Source of the DNA: Lacticaseibacillus absianus
GTDB lineage: Bacteria > Bacillota > Bacilli > Lactobacillales > Lactobacillaceae
Assembly: GCF_013407595.1 (NCBI RefSeq)
Contig: NZ_JABEKX010000002.1
Span: 907,723-971,722, forward strand
Length of the DNA: 64,000 nt
Direction: 5' to 3'
The notes beneath the pieces were generated by a model. The model was not told where the DNA came from. It did not search any database and saw only the letters and a program-made list of their open reading frames with translations. The position numbers and the translations under genes were made by a program. Positions 18,196-25,010 of this stretch are shown here, piece by piece (position 1 is the stretch's first letter; each line of letters opens with the position of its first letter).

Positions 18196-18591
18196 TCAGG
18201 CCTTGACGTACTGGCCCAAGATGCCATTCACGAACTTCGCGGCTTGGTCATCGCTGTACTTCTTCGCCAACTCGATCGCTTCGTTGACCGCCACCTTGTC
18301 CGGGAGGTCGGGTTCGTATTGGACCTCGTACAGGCCCAACCGAAGAACGACCAGATCCGGCCGCGTCAGCCGGTCTAAGCGCCAACCCGCTTTGAGCTTG
18401 CCGGTGATCGCAGCGTCGAGCTCTGCCTCATGGGCAAGCACGCCGTCGATCAGCGCGACCATGTAGTCACTGGCGACTTGGTCATCGCCGAGCACGTCCT
18501 GGTAGACCTGCTCACGGTCGGCTTCCGGGTTGCCATCCAAGGCGAACAGGGCCTTGAACGCCGCTTCCCGAGATTCATGTCTGCCTATCAT
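18196..18591 (-). CDS. nusB: Transcription antitermination protein NusB
   Basis: 131 residues, all-helical; typical N-terminus RHESREAAFKALFALD and C-terminal VAVNEAIELAKKY. Part of the rRNA antitermination complex. ATG overlaps the yqhY stop (ATGA). Confidence 0.96.
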   Translation of the reverse strand: MIGRHESREAAFKALFALDGNPEADREQVYQDVLGDDQVASDYMVALIDGVLAHEAELDAAITGKLKAGWRLDRLTRPDLVVLRLGLYEVQYEPDLPDKVAVNEAIELAKKYSDDQAAKFVNGILGQYVKA

Positions 18592-19028
18592 GCGTCGTCT
18601 TCCTCGGTTTCGTTGTCGTCGTCTTTGAACAGGTCATCTGGGTCGATCTTCGCCGTTTTTTCCGGCACGACGCCCACCACGTGCACGTTGACCTCATCCA
18701 AGGTGAGATCTGTCATGAAGAGCAACTGTTCCCGCAGCGTCTCCTGCATGGCCAAGGCCACCTTCGGCACGGCGACCCCGTAGTCGAGGTAGACGTACAC
18801 GTCTGCGGTCAGCCGCTCGCCGTCCACGGTCAGGGCCACCCCTTTACCATGGTTGGCGCGGCCGAACCACTCATTGATCGAGCTGGTGAGGCTCCCACGC
18901 ATCTGGTAGACACCGTCGACCGACACCGCGGCAATGCCCAAGATGACCTCCAAGACCTCTGGGACGATCTCGATCGTCCCTTGCGCATCCGTGCGGTTGG
19001 CAAGTATGATATTCGTTTCTTCAGCCAT
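18588..19028 (-). CDS. yqhY: Asp23/Gls24-family protein YqhY
   Basis: 146 residues; Asp23 domain (GTIEIVPEVLEVILGIAAVSVDGV..., VYLDYGVAVPKVALAMQETL) followed by a highly acidic C-terminal tail (DPDDLFKDDDNETEEDDA). YqhY is nearly always next to accBC or efp/nusB in Firmicutes and affects fatty-acid synthesis in B. subtilis. ATG preceded by AGGAGG. Sits between efp and nusB. Confidence 0.9.
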   Translation of the reverse strand: MAEETNIILANRTDAQGTIEIVPEVLEVILGIAAVSVDGVYQMRGSLTSSINEWFGRANHGKGVALTVDGERLTADVYVYLDYGVAVPKVALAMQETLREQLLFMTDLTLDEVNVHVVGVVPEKTAKIDPDDLFKDDDNETEEDDA

Positions 19029-19073
19029 TAGGCATCCTCCTCATATCCGTGTGCGTCGTCACCTCTGCGCGCG

Positions 19074-19631
19074 CTAGGCGCGCGAGATGTAACTGCCGTC
19101 TTGCGTGTTGATCGTCAAGACGTCCCCTTCATTGACGAAAAACGGAACGTTGACGACCAACCCGGTCTCCATCGTCGCCGGCTTCGTTCCACCGCTGCTG
19201 GTGTTCCCGCGCACGCCCGGCTCGGTCGCGGCGACCGCCAGATCGACCGTGTTCGGCACTTCGACCCCCAGGGTCTCACTGCCGTGCATCATGATCTTGA
19301 CGGCCATGTTTTCCTTCATGTACTTGAGCTCGTCGCGGATCTCATCCCCCGGCAGGGTCAGTTGGTCGTAGCTTTCCATGTCCATAAACACATAGGAATC
19401 CCCGTCAGCGTACAGGTACTGCATCGTCTTGGTGTCGATCTGGGCTTTTTCGACCTTTTCAGTGGAGCGGAAGGTCTTCTCCTGAACGGCCCCCGTGCGC
19501 AGGTTCTTCAGCGTCGAGCGAACGAACGCAGACCCTTTCCCCGGCTTGACGTGCTGAAATTCAACGATCCGCCAAAGACCGCCTTCTACTTCGATCGTCA
19601 AGCCGTTTTTAAAGTCGTTTACAGAAATCAT
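19074..19631 (-). CDS. efp: Elongation factor P
   Basis: 185 residues. KOW-like domain I with the ribosome-facing tip [10 protein letters not shown], two OB domains, and the EF-P signature in the C-terminal part ([18 protein letters not shown]). Relieves stalling at polyproline stretches. ATG follows GGAGG by 7 nt. Head of the efp-yqhY-nusB operon. Confidence 0.97.
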   Translation of the reverse strand: MISVNDFKNGLTIEVEGGLWRIVEFQHVKPGKGSAFVRSTLKNLRTGAVQEKTFRSTEKVEKAQIDTKTMQYLYADGDSYVFMDMESYDQLTLPGDEIRDELKYMKENMAVKIMMHGSETLGVEVPNTVDLAVAATEPGVRGNTSSGGTKPATMETGLVVNVPFFVNEGDVLTINTQDGSYISRA

Positions 19632-19667
19632 TATGGTTCCTCCATTGTCGTTTGTCCATTACCTCTA

Positions 19668-19696
19668 ACTATATCAATCTCCACCGGGTCGCGCAA
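19668..19696 (-). promoter_or_regulatory. Promoter of efp
   Basis: Minus-strand -35 TTGCGC (19691-19696), 17-nt spacer, -10 TATAGT (19668-19673), 37 nt before the efp ATG. Confidence 0.6.
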
Positions 19697-19812
19697 CCGC
19701 GCCGTCAAGGTCTTGGCGGCAGGTCAGCCAAGCGGTGAATCGGATCAATGGAGTTGCGGGTGTCCCCGCTCATTCGCGGTCTGCCCGCACTGGGGGCCGC
19801 TGCGTGCTGTTA

Positions 19813-20892
19813 TCAATCGCTCACCTTCACTACCAAGATCTCAGCTGGCGCCGGCGTGCTCAGCAACTGGGCCCCATCTGCCGTGATCAGCAGGTCATCT
19901 TCAATGCGGACGCCACCGATGCCAGGCAAGTAGATCCCAGGTTCGTTCGTCTCAACGTTGCCTGGCACCTGACCGACTTGGTTGTAGACGCCCCAAGCGC
20001 CAGGGCCTTCGTGGATCGACAGACCAATCCCGTGCCCAGTGCCGTGGCCAAAGTACTGCCCATAACCGGCAGCGTCGATGAACCCGTGCGCGCAATCGTT
20101 GATCGCTCGGCCAGTCACCCCCGGGGCCATCAGTGCGGTGACCCTCGCGTTCGCCGCGTACACGACCTTGTAGATGGCCCGGATCTGCGGATCCGGCTCA
20201 CCGACCGCAAACGTCCGGGTCAGGTCGGACATATAGCCGTGATAGACACAGCCCCAATCTAGCGTGACCACGTCTCCAGCCTCGATCACCTTGTCTGTCG
20301 CCGCCCCATGTGGCATCGCTGAGCGCGCCCCGCTGGCGACGATCGTCTCAAAAGATGGGCCAGAGGCCCCGAGCTGGCGCATATAAACCTCAAGGTCCAG
20401 CGCCACAGCCGCCTCAGTCATCCCCGGCTGGATTGTTGCCAGCACGTGCTGATAACCGGCCTCTGCGATCTCGATCGCCCGCTGGATCAGCGCGAGCTCC
20501 GTTGCGTCTTTGACCTCACGCAGCTGGGCGACCAAATTCGTCGTCGCGATCCACTCGACGGTCGCCGGAAGCTTCGCGTACGCCGCGTACACCAGCGTCT
20601 CGGCCTCAAACCCGATCCGGTGCAGCGCGTGTGTCGTCGCCAGCGTGCCGGCTTCTGCGAGCACACCGGCCTGGTGCAAGACCATCTCCGCGTTCGTGAC
20701 CTCGACTTTGACCTGCTCCGTGAAGCGGGAATCCGTGATCAACCACGCGTGCGTCGCGCTGACCAACAGCGCGCTCTCTTCACCGGTGAAACCGGTCAGG
20801 TACGTGATATTCGTCGCATCGGTGACGAGCATCGCATCTAGTTCTTGCGTCTGCAGCTTCGCCTGCAGGTGCTGTAATCGTTCGTTTGCCAT
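19813..20892 (-). CDS. pepP: M24-family Xaa-Pro aminopeptidase
   Basis: 359-residue aminopeptidase P type enzyme that removes N-terminal residues preceding proline. N-terminal creatinase-like domain (DAMLVTDATNITYLTGFTG) and C-terminal pita-bread domain with metal ligands in LDWGCVYHGYMSDLTRT, GHGTGHGIG, and NEPGIYLPG...RIEDD. Start ATG after GGAGGGATC. Between rpmA and efp. No strong -10 visible in the 60 nt upstream, so it may depend partly on read-through from rpmA. Confidence 0.93.
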   Translation of the reverse strand: MANERLQHLQAKLQTQELDAMLVTDATNITYLTGFTGEESALLVSATHAWLITDSRFTEQVKVEVTNAEMVLHQAGVLAEAGTLATTHALHRIGFEAETLVYAAYAKLPATVEWIATTNLVAQLREVKDATELALIQRAIEIAEAGYQHVLATIQPGMTEAAVALDLEVYMRQLGASGPSFETIVASGARSAMPHGAATDKVIEAGDVVTLDWGCVYHGYMSDLTRTFAVGEPDPQIRAIYKVVYAANARVTALMAPGVTGRAINDCAHGFIDAAGYGQYFGHGTGHGIGLSIHEGPGAWGVYNQVGQVPGNVETNEPGIYLPGIGGVRIEDDLLITADGAQLLSTPAPAEILVVKVSD

Positions 20893-20948
20893 AGTGATCC
20901 CTCCGTGATGGCGGTGGTGGGACCGGAGTCACTCACCCTTGGTCGGTC

Positions 20949-20975
20949 AAAAAAACGCCCCGTGACCGGGGCGCC
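20949..20975 (-). terminator. Terminator after rpmA
   Basis: GCGCCCCGGTCACGGGGCG hairpin followed by seven T residues on the minus strand; ends the rplU-prp-rpmA operon. Confidence 0.9.
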
Positions 20976-20981
20976 TTTGTG

Positions 20982-21272
20982 TTATTCAGCTTGTTCGACT
21001 GGATAAACTGATACTTGCTTGCGGTCGCGGCCAAGGCGCTCGAATTTCACGATGCCGTCTGCCTTTGCAAACAACGTATCATCACCGCCACGGCCGACGT
21101 TGGTGCCTGGGTGGATCTTGGTCCCGCGTTGACGGTACAAGATGTTCCCGGCAAGAACGAACTGGCCGTCAGCGCGCTTGGAGCCAAGACGCCGACCGGC
21201 AGAGTTCCGCCCGTTAGAAGTGGAACCGCCCCCCTTATGGTGGGAGAAGAATTGTAAGTTCATCTTTAACAT
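20982..21272 (-). CDS. rpmA: 50S ribosomal protein L27
   Basis: 96 residues. Carries the Firmicutes N-terminal extension (MLKMNLQFF then [13 protein letters not shown]), which is removed by the Prp protease encoded just upstream so that the true N-terminus can reach the peptidyl transferase centre. Typical core [12 protein letters not shown] and [15 protein letters not shown]. Start retained at the MLK Met because it is the family start. Confidence 0.97.
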   Translation of the reverse strand: MLKMNLQFFSHHKGGGSTSNGRNSAGRRLGSKRADGQFVLAGNILYRQRGTKIHPGTNVGRGGDDTLFAKADGIVKFERLGRDRKQVSVYPVEQAE

Positions 21273-21304
21273 AGTCTGTACACCTCCGAATATTGAATTA
21301 GGCT

Positions 21305-21640
21305 CTATTTGGTTTGCACCGTTACATAATCGCCGTAATCCGCCGCGATGTCTTGCATGGCCAGCAATAAACTCTCCAGCAAGATCTGCGTGGTGTGGCG
21401 CTGATCCTGGCTGATGCGGTGCGGAATGGTCACATCGAGGTGACCGCCGTTGACCTCATCCGCCACGACTGTCGGTTCGTAGCCGGCGAGGGCTTCGATC
21501 CCGTTGACTGCACCGATACTGACGGCTGACACCGCCGCACAGACGATGTCTTGGCCGTACTCACCGGAGTCTGCGTGCCCCGTCAGCTTGAACTGATGTA
21601 GCGCGCCGTCTCCGTCGCGGGTAAAAATCGCTTTGATCAT
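21305..21640 (-). CDS. prp: Ribosomal-processing cysteine protease Prp
   Basis: 111 residues (YsxB family). The conserved catalytic His and Cys are seen in [19 protein letters not shown]. Cleaves the N-terminal extension of L27. Always located between rplU and rpmA in Firmicutes, as here. Confidence 0.94.
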   Translation of the reverse strand: MIKAIFTRDGDGALHQFKLTGHADSGEYGQDIVCAAVSAVSIGAVNGIEALAGYEPTVVADEVNGGHLDVTIPHRISQDQRHTTQILLESLLLAMQDIAADYGDYVTVQTK

Positions 21641-21655
21641 GTGTTCAACTCCTAG

Positions 21656-21967
21656 TTAGGCGTTGATCGCGTCGATGACAACCTTCGTGTAAGGTTGACG
21701 GTGACCCTTCTTCTGGTGGCTGTGCTTCTTAGGCTTGTACTTGAAGGTCACGACCTTCTTTTCACGCCCTTGCTTCTCAACCTTACCCGTAACGGTCGCG
21801 CCGTCGATCGTAGGCGTGCCGATCTTAGCATCGCCTTCACCGCCGACCAAGATCACTTGGTCGAAGGTGACCGTTGCGCCTTCTTCAACATCGAGCTTCT
21901 CGACGTAAAGTGCTTCGCCGACTTCGGCTTTGTATTGCTTACCGCCAGTTTTGATAATTGCGTACAT
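21656..21967 (-). CDS. rplU: 50S ribosomal protein L21
   Basis: 103 residues starting [17 protein letters not shown]; ends with the typical [15 protein letters not shown] segment. Start ATG 21965-21967 is 8 nt after AGGAGG; an in-frame GTG at 21974 lies inside that ribosome site. First gene of rplU-prp-rpmA, behind an L21 leader. Confidence 0.97.
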   Translation of the reverse strand: MYAIIKTGGKQYKAEVGEALYVEKLDVEEGATVTFDQVILVGGEGDAKIGTPTIDGATVTGKVEKQGREKKVVTFKYKPKKHSHQKKGHRQPYTKVVIDAINA

Positions 21968-21974
21968 CTTGTGC

Positions 21975-22085
21975 ACCTCCTGTTGCCCGTAGGCTTTTTC
22001 CCCTGAGGACTCGCCAAGTCAGGTGCTACGCTTGAAAACCTGACGTTGTGCGGTTGCAGATGAGGGGTGACAAATACAACGTGTC
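21975..22085 (-). ncRNA. L21 leader (5' UTR of rplU)
   Basis: About 110 nt of untranslated RNA between the promoter and rplU. It contains a clear hairpin GTCAGGT / ACCTGAC (22018-22024 with 22038-22044) and a second segment (AGTCCTCAGGGG) near the ribosome site. Position and size fit the L21 leader by which L21 regulates its own operon in Firmicutes; family membership is by context, not by alignment. Confidence 0.6.
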
Positions 22086-22086
22086 G

Positions 22087-22115
22087 ATTATAGCAAATCC
22101 CCCGGCAAGGCACAA
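22087..22115 (-). promoter_or_regulatory. Promoter of rplU-prp-rpmA
   Basis: Minus-strand -35 TTGTGC (22110-22115), 17-nt spacer, perfect -10 TATAAT (22087-22092). Confidence 0.7.
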
Positions 22116-22144
22116 GTGAAAGTTTGTGTCACCGTGCGCCAGGC

Positions 22145-22173
22145 TTGTTGCCGTCTACGATATCCGCTATACT
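22145..22173 (+). promoter_or_regulatory. Promoter of the 78-aa membrane protein gene
   Basis: -35 TTGTTG (22145-22150), 17-nt spacer, -10 TATACT (22168-22173). Confidence 0.6.
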
Positions 22174-22207
22174 GGCAGGCAGAGATCACCGTTAGAGGAG
22201 TGCGGAC

Positions 22208-22444
22208 ATGTTAATTCTCAGCTACCTATTATTATTCTTGCTGGTCGCCGGCCTGATGATCGTCGTCACGGCGCGGCTGCACGCCCCGTTGAACCTGACG
22301 ATCGACGCCGTCGCGGCCGTCATCATCCTGGCCACCGCCCTCAAGCTGTTCGGCGTCGGGCTGTTAACACTCAGCCTGCTTGTGTGGATGATCGCCCTAG
22401 TGGCGGGGCTTTATGCCTTACGCAACTATCTGCGCCAGCGTTGA
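22208..22444 (+). CDS. Small membrane protein, 78 aa
   Basis: Function unknown. Nearly the whole protein is hydrophobic: two to three membrane segments (LSYLLLFLLVAGLMIVVTA; AAVIILATALKLFGVGLLT; LLVWMIALVAGLYAL) and a short basic tail LRNYLRQR. ATG preceded by AGAGGAG. Own promoter and strong terminator, so monocistronic. Confidence 0.75.
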   Translation: MLILSYLLLFLLVAGLMIVVTARLHAPLNLTIDAVAAVIILATALKLFGVGLLTLSLLVWMIALVAGLYALRNYLRQR

Positions 22445-22457
22445 CGCGTAAAAATCA

Positions 22458-22487
22458 AAGGGTCAGGCATTTGCCCGACCCTTTTTG
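22458..22487 (+). terminator. Terminator of the 78-aa gene
   Basis: AAAGGGTCAGGC / GCCCGACCCTTT hairpin followed by TTTT. Confidence 0.85.
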
Positions 22488-22578
22488 CGTGCGCGGCGTC
22501 AGGCCGCGCGGTGCCCCTGCCAAGGGCTTCAGTATAGCACAAAGCGCACACCCAAAGGGCGTGCGCTGACAATCGGCA

Positions 22579-22701
22579 TTAGTTATTCAGCTGCGCCACT
22601 GCCTGCTCGATCGTCCGACCAGTCCCAGTGTGCTGCTGGTCTGTCAGGTCGATCGCGATGAACAGTTGCGACTGCGTGTCTAATTGGATCTTGTACTTCA
22701 T
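22579..22701 (-). CDS. Small protein, 40 aa
   Basis: MKYKIQLDTQSQLFIAIDLT... ending EQAVAQLNN. Function unknown. Start ATG 22699-22701 is 8 nt after GGAGG; the frame is open for 28 more codons upstream, but those cover the promoter. The sequence predicts two beta strands and one helix and no membrane segment. It has a near-consensus promoter and sits in a locally AT-rich stretch. Confidence 0.65.
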   Translation of the reverse strand: MKYKIQLDTQSQLFIAIDLTDQQHTGTGRTIEQAVAQLNN

Positions 22702-22756
22702 GTAAATTACCTCCATTCGAAATTGCATGAATGGTCTCTTTGGTAGCGATGAATTC

Positions 22757-22785
22757 ATCTTACTGATTTTAAGTAATTTAGTCAA
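22757..22785 (-). promoter_or_regulatory. Promoter of the 40-aa gene
   Basis: Minus-strand -35 TTGACT (22780-22785), 17-nt spacer, -10 TAAGAT (22757-22762). Confidence 0.65.
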
Positions 22786-22864
22786 GCGTTATCATGAAAA
22801 TAAGGTTAAACATCAGACCTAAGACCTAGTCCGATTGCCATCACCAGTTAATCCGCCCGTGGGG

Positions 22865-22893
22865 TTGAGTCCCAACAGACCTGGCGGTATGAT
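22865..22893 (+). promoter_or_regulatory. Promoter of the cytochrome-b5-like gene
   Basis: -35 TTGAGT (22865-22870), 17-nt spacer, -10 TATGAT (22888-22893). Confidence 0.6.
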
Positions 22894-22931
22894 TGGGATG
22901 TCCACAATTATATTGGTCTGGAGGGATTTTG

Positions 22932-23165
22932 ATGGAACGCACCTTCACACGCGCAACGCTCGCCCACTACAATGGGGTCGATGACCCCCACAAGTATGTC
23001 GCGATCGACGGCATCGTCTACGATCTGACTGATGTGCCCGCTTGGGGCGGCGAGAATCACCATGGCAACCACGCCGGGCAGGATCTGACCGCCGCCATCG
23101 CGCACTCACCGCACGGCAAAGGGGTGCTGACCAAGCGTCCGGTCGTTGGCCGCTACATCGGCTAA
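22932..23165 (+). CDS. Cytochrome b5-like heme/steroid-binding domain protein
   Basis: 77 residues, a stand-alone cytochrome b5 fold: FTRATLAHYNGVDDPHKYVAIDGIVYDLTDVPAWGG, then a His-rich loop (GENHHGNHAGQDLT) and SPHGKGVLTKRPVVG. Matches small Firmicutes proteins of the COG4892 type by memory of the pattern. Histidines in the loop and in SPHGK could bind heme, but function in lactic acid bacteria is unknown. ATG is 7 nt after GGAGG. Monocistronic. Confidence 0.82.
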   Translation: MERTFTRATLAHYNGVDDPHKYVAIDGIVYDLTDVPAWGGENHHGNHAGQDLTAAIAHSPHGKGVLTKRPVVGRYIG

Positions 23166-23180
23166 CGCCCCGCATCGACT

Positions 23181-23206
23181 CGACGCCCCCACCGGGCGCC
23201 TTTTTG
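23181..23206 (+). terminator. Terminator of the cytochrome-b5-like gene
   Basis: CGCCC / GGGCG hairpin followed by CCTTTTTG. Confidence 0.65.
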
Positions 23207-23226
23207 TGTCTCACCGCAGAAGGTCA

Positions 23227-23255
23227 TTGCTCGACCACAACGATCGGACTACAAT
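23227..23255 (+). promoter_or_regulatory. Promoter of the SHOCT protein gene
   Basis: -35 TTGCTC (23227-23232), 17-nt spacer, -10 TACAAT (23250-23255). Confidence 0.6.
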
Positions 23256-23298
23256 GGTCACTAGTGTTCGGTCGCTTAGACCATCCGGAGGTGAACCG

Positions 23299-23637
23299 AT
23301 GAAAAATACATCCAAAAGTGGCGGCTGTCTGCTCGCCCTGATCGCCCTTTTCGCCTTCGCCGTCCTGATCACCTACTGGTACGTGTTCCTCGGCCTGGCG
23401 CTCCTCGGCGGCGCGATCTGGTACTACTACCACCGCCAAAAATTGGCGGCAGCCGCGGCAGCCGCCGCGCAAGCCGCCCAGCAAGCCGCCGATCAGCAGC
23501 AACAAGCCGCGACTGCGGCCAAGATCGACCGGATCCGTGCGTTCAAGGCCCTGCTGGACGAAGGCGCGATCACCCAAGCGGAGTTCGACGCGCAAAAGGC
23601 CAAACTGCTCGAACAAGATGACCCGCTCGACTACTGA
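23299..23637 (+). CDS. Membrane protein with C-terminal SHOCT domain
   Basis: 112 residues. Two closely spaced hydrophobic segments (LLALIALFAFAVLITYWYV and FLGLALLGGAIWYYY), an Ala/Gln-rich linker (A8QAAQQAADQQQQAA pattern) and a SHOCT motif (IRAFKALLDEGAITQAEFDAQKAKLL). SHOCT domains are short C-terminal oligomerisation segments; no specific role is known here. ATG preceded by CCGGAGGTGAACCG. Confidence 0.8.
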   Translation: MKNTSKSGGCLLALIALFAFAVLITYWYVFLGLALLGGAIWYYYHRQKLAAAAAAAAQAAQQAADQQQQAATAAKIDRIRAFKALLDEGAITQAEFDAQKAKLLEQDDPLDY

Positions 23638-23650
23638 CTGGCCTCTGCCA

Positions 23651-23675
23651 AGCCCGGCTCGCCGGGCTTTTTTTG
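23651..23675 (+). terminator. Terminator of the SHOCT gene
   Basis: AGCCCGGC / GCCGGGCT stem with a 2-nt loop and seven T residues. Confidence 0.92.
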
Positions 23676-23736
23676 CTGCCCACTGCTCTGGGCATGGGGG
23701 TGACGAGCCGAGGTCATTTATAAAGAATTAAATTGT

Positions 23737-23765
23737 TTGCAACTCATTCTTCAATATAAGATAAT
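23737..23765 (+). promoter_or_regulatory. Promoter of csbD-like gene
   Basis: -35 TTGCAA (23737-23742), 17-nt spacer, -10 GATAAT (23760-23765). Confidence 0.65.
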
Positions 23766-23792
23766 AGGGGTATATCAAAGGAGGGATTATCT

Positions 23793-24002
23793 ATGAGTTT
23801 AGATGGTAAAGTCGACAGCACAAGGGACAAGATCTCCGGTAAGGCCAAAGAAGTTGAAGGCAAGGTCACTGGCGATAAGGCCCGCGAAGCGCAAGGCAAG
23901 GCGGAGGGTGTCCTTGGCAAGGTCAAAGAGAAGCTTGATGACGCCAAGGATGCGATCAAAGACACCGTGGACGACGTCAAAGACAAGTTAGACCGCGACT
24001 AA
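23793..24002 (+). CDS. CsbD-family stress protein
   Basis: 69 residues, highly charged and Lys/Asp-rich amphipathic helices (GKAKEVEGKVTGDKAREAQG), typical of CsbD-like proteins that accumulate under general stress. No Cys or aromatic residues. ATG 8 nt after AGGAGG. Lower GC control region than surrounding genes. Own promoter and terminator. Confidence 0.9.
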   Translation: MSLDGKVDSTRDKISGKAKEVEGKVTGDKAREAQGKAEGVLGKVKEKLDDAKDAIKDTVDDVKDKLDRD

Positions 24003-24015
24003 GCACGCACCACCC

Positions 24016-24042
24016 AGACCGGCGACCCGCCGGTCTTTTTTG
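24016..24042 (+). terminator. Terminator of csbD-like gene
   Basis: AGACCGGC / GCCGGTCT hairpin followed by TTTTT. Confidence 0.92.
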
Positions 24043-24053
24043 CGCTGCAACGC

Positions 24054-24074
24054 AAAAAAGGCGCCGAAGCGCCT
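24054..24074 (-). terminator. Terminator of the coiled-coil protein gene
   Basis: GGCGC TTCG GCGCC tetraloop hairpin followed by six T residues on the minus strand. Confidence 0.9.
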
Positions 24075-24083
24075 TGGCCAAAA

Positions 24084-24620
24084 TCACTGATTCGCCTGAA
24101 CGGCCTGGTCTGCCTTGGCCCGGGTCGCCTGGACCTCCGTCAATGCCTGATCAAGGTCCGCGTTGCCCTTAGCCTGCGCCGCGTTAAGCTGTTGCTGCGC
24201 CGTCGCCAGTTGCTGTTGCAAGGCCGCAGCTCTCTGGTTTGCGGCGTCCACTTCCTGCTGTTTGGCCGCGACCTTCCGATTCCCTTCCGCGATCTTCTGG
24301 TCGATCTCGGCGATCTTGGCTTGAAGCGCCGCTTGCTTATCGGCGTCAGCTTGCACCAGCTGATCCTGCAAGCCCTTGATCTGGTCCTGGCTCCCCGCCA
24401 CCGTCGCCTTCGCGCTGGCCAGGTCGGCGTTGAGCTGCGTGATCTGGGTATTCTTCGCTTGAACCCGGCTCGCCAGAGTGTCGATGTCCGTGTTGATCGC
24501 CACGACATCCACGTGTCCCGCCCAGTAGTTATCAGCGAAGGTTTTGGCGCCGAATCCAGTCGCCATCAGTGCGACAGCCGCCACAACGGCGGCCAGTCCT
24601 TGTTTGAAGGTCATTTTCAA
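24084..24620 (-). CDS. Exported coiled-coil protein (signal-anchored)
   Basis: 178 residues. N-terminal hydrophobic segment (LAAVVAAVALMATGFGAKTFA) acts as a signal peptide or anchor; the rest (about 45-178) is a continuous Gln/Ala/Lys-rich coiled coil (for example AKIAEIDQKIAEGNRKVAAK). No enzymatic domain. Start is TTG 24618-24620, 8 nt after AGGAG; an ATG two codons later is the alternative. Role unknown; possibly a wall-membrane spacer. Monocistronic. Confidence 0.75.
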   Translation of the reverse strand: MKMTFKQGLAAVVAAVALMATGFGAKTFADNYWAGHVDVVAINTDIDTLASRVQAKNTQITQLNADLASAKATVAGSQDQIKGLQDQLVQADADKQAALQAKIAEIDQKIAEGNRKVAAKQQEVDAANQRAAALQQQLATAQQQLNAAQAKGNADLDQALTEVQATRAKADQAVQANQ

Positions 24621-24768
24621 TGCTATCTCTCCTATTTTCTAACGTGTGACATCGCAATGTTTGACAGCATACCCGCTATATTCGCCCGATGCAATCTTCT
24701 TTTGATTTTCTTACGATTCAATTGGCTATCGAGCTAGTTTTGCCCAATCGGTCAGCTGACCGGAAACC

Positions 24769-24792
24769 AAAAAGCCCGCGTTTGCGGGCTTA
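24769..24792 (-). terminator. Terminator of tRNA-Arg
   Basis: AAGCCCGC / GCGGGCTT stem followed on the minus strand by TTTTT. Confidence 0.88.
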
Positions 24793-24825
24793 CTCGGCTT
24801 GGCATTGCGGTGGTTCGGCTGAAAA

Positions 24826-24899
24826 TGCGCCAGGCGGGATTCGAACCCGCGACCGATGGTTTAGAAGACCATTGCTCTATCCAACTGAGCTACTGGCAC
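24826..24899 (-). tRNA. tRNA-Arg (anticodon TCT)
   Basis: 74 nt on the minus strand. Acceptor GTGCCAG pairs with CTGGCGC (one T-G wobble), D-loop AGCTCAGTTGGATAGAGC, anticodon loop CTTCTAA (anticodon TCT), T-arm GCGGGTTCGAATCCCGC. Discriminator A; CCA is not encoded (followed by TTTT). Own consensus promoter and terminator; reads AGA codons, rare in this GC-rich sequence. Confidence 0.96.
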
Positions 24900-24915
24900 C
24901 TGGTGGACCCATATT

Positions 24916-24944
24916 ATTATAAGGAACCCGCCAGCACGCGTCAA
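24916..24944 (-). promoter_or_regulatory. Promoter of tRNA-Arg
   Basis: Minus-strand -35 TTGACG (24939-24944), 17-nt spacer, perfect -10 TATAAT (24916-24921). Confidence 0.8.
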
Positions 24945-24947
24945 CGC

Positions 24948-24976
24948 TTGAAAGTCATGGGCCAGACGGCTACACT
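24948..24976 (+). promoter_or_regulatory. Promoter of pepX
   Basis: -35 TTGAAA (24948-24953), 17-nt spacer, -10 TACACT (24971-24976). Its -35 is only 3 nt from the -35 of the divergent tRNA-Arg promoter. Confidence 0.65.
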
Positions 24977-25010
24977 GGGGCTATCAATTAAAATGAAATG
25001 AGGGACCGAT

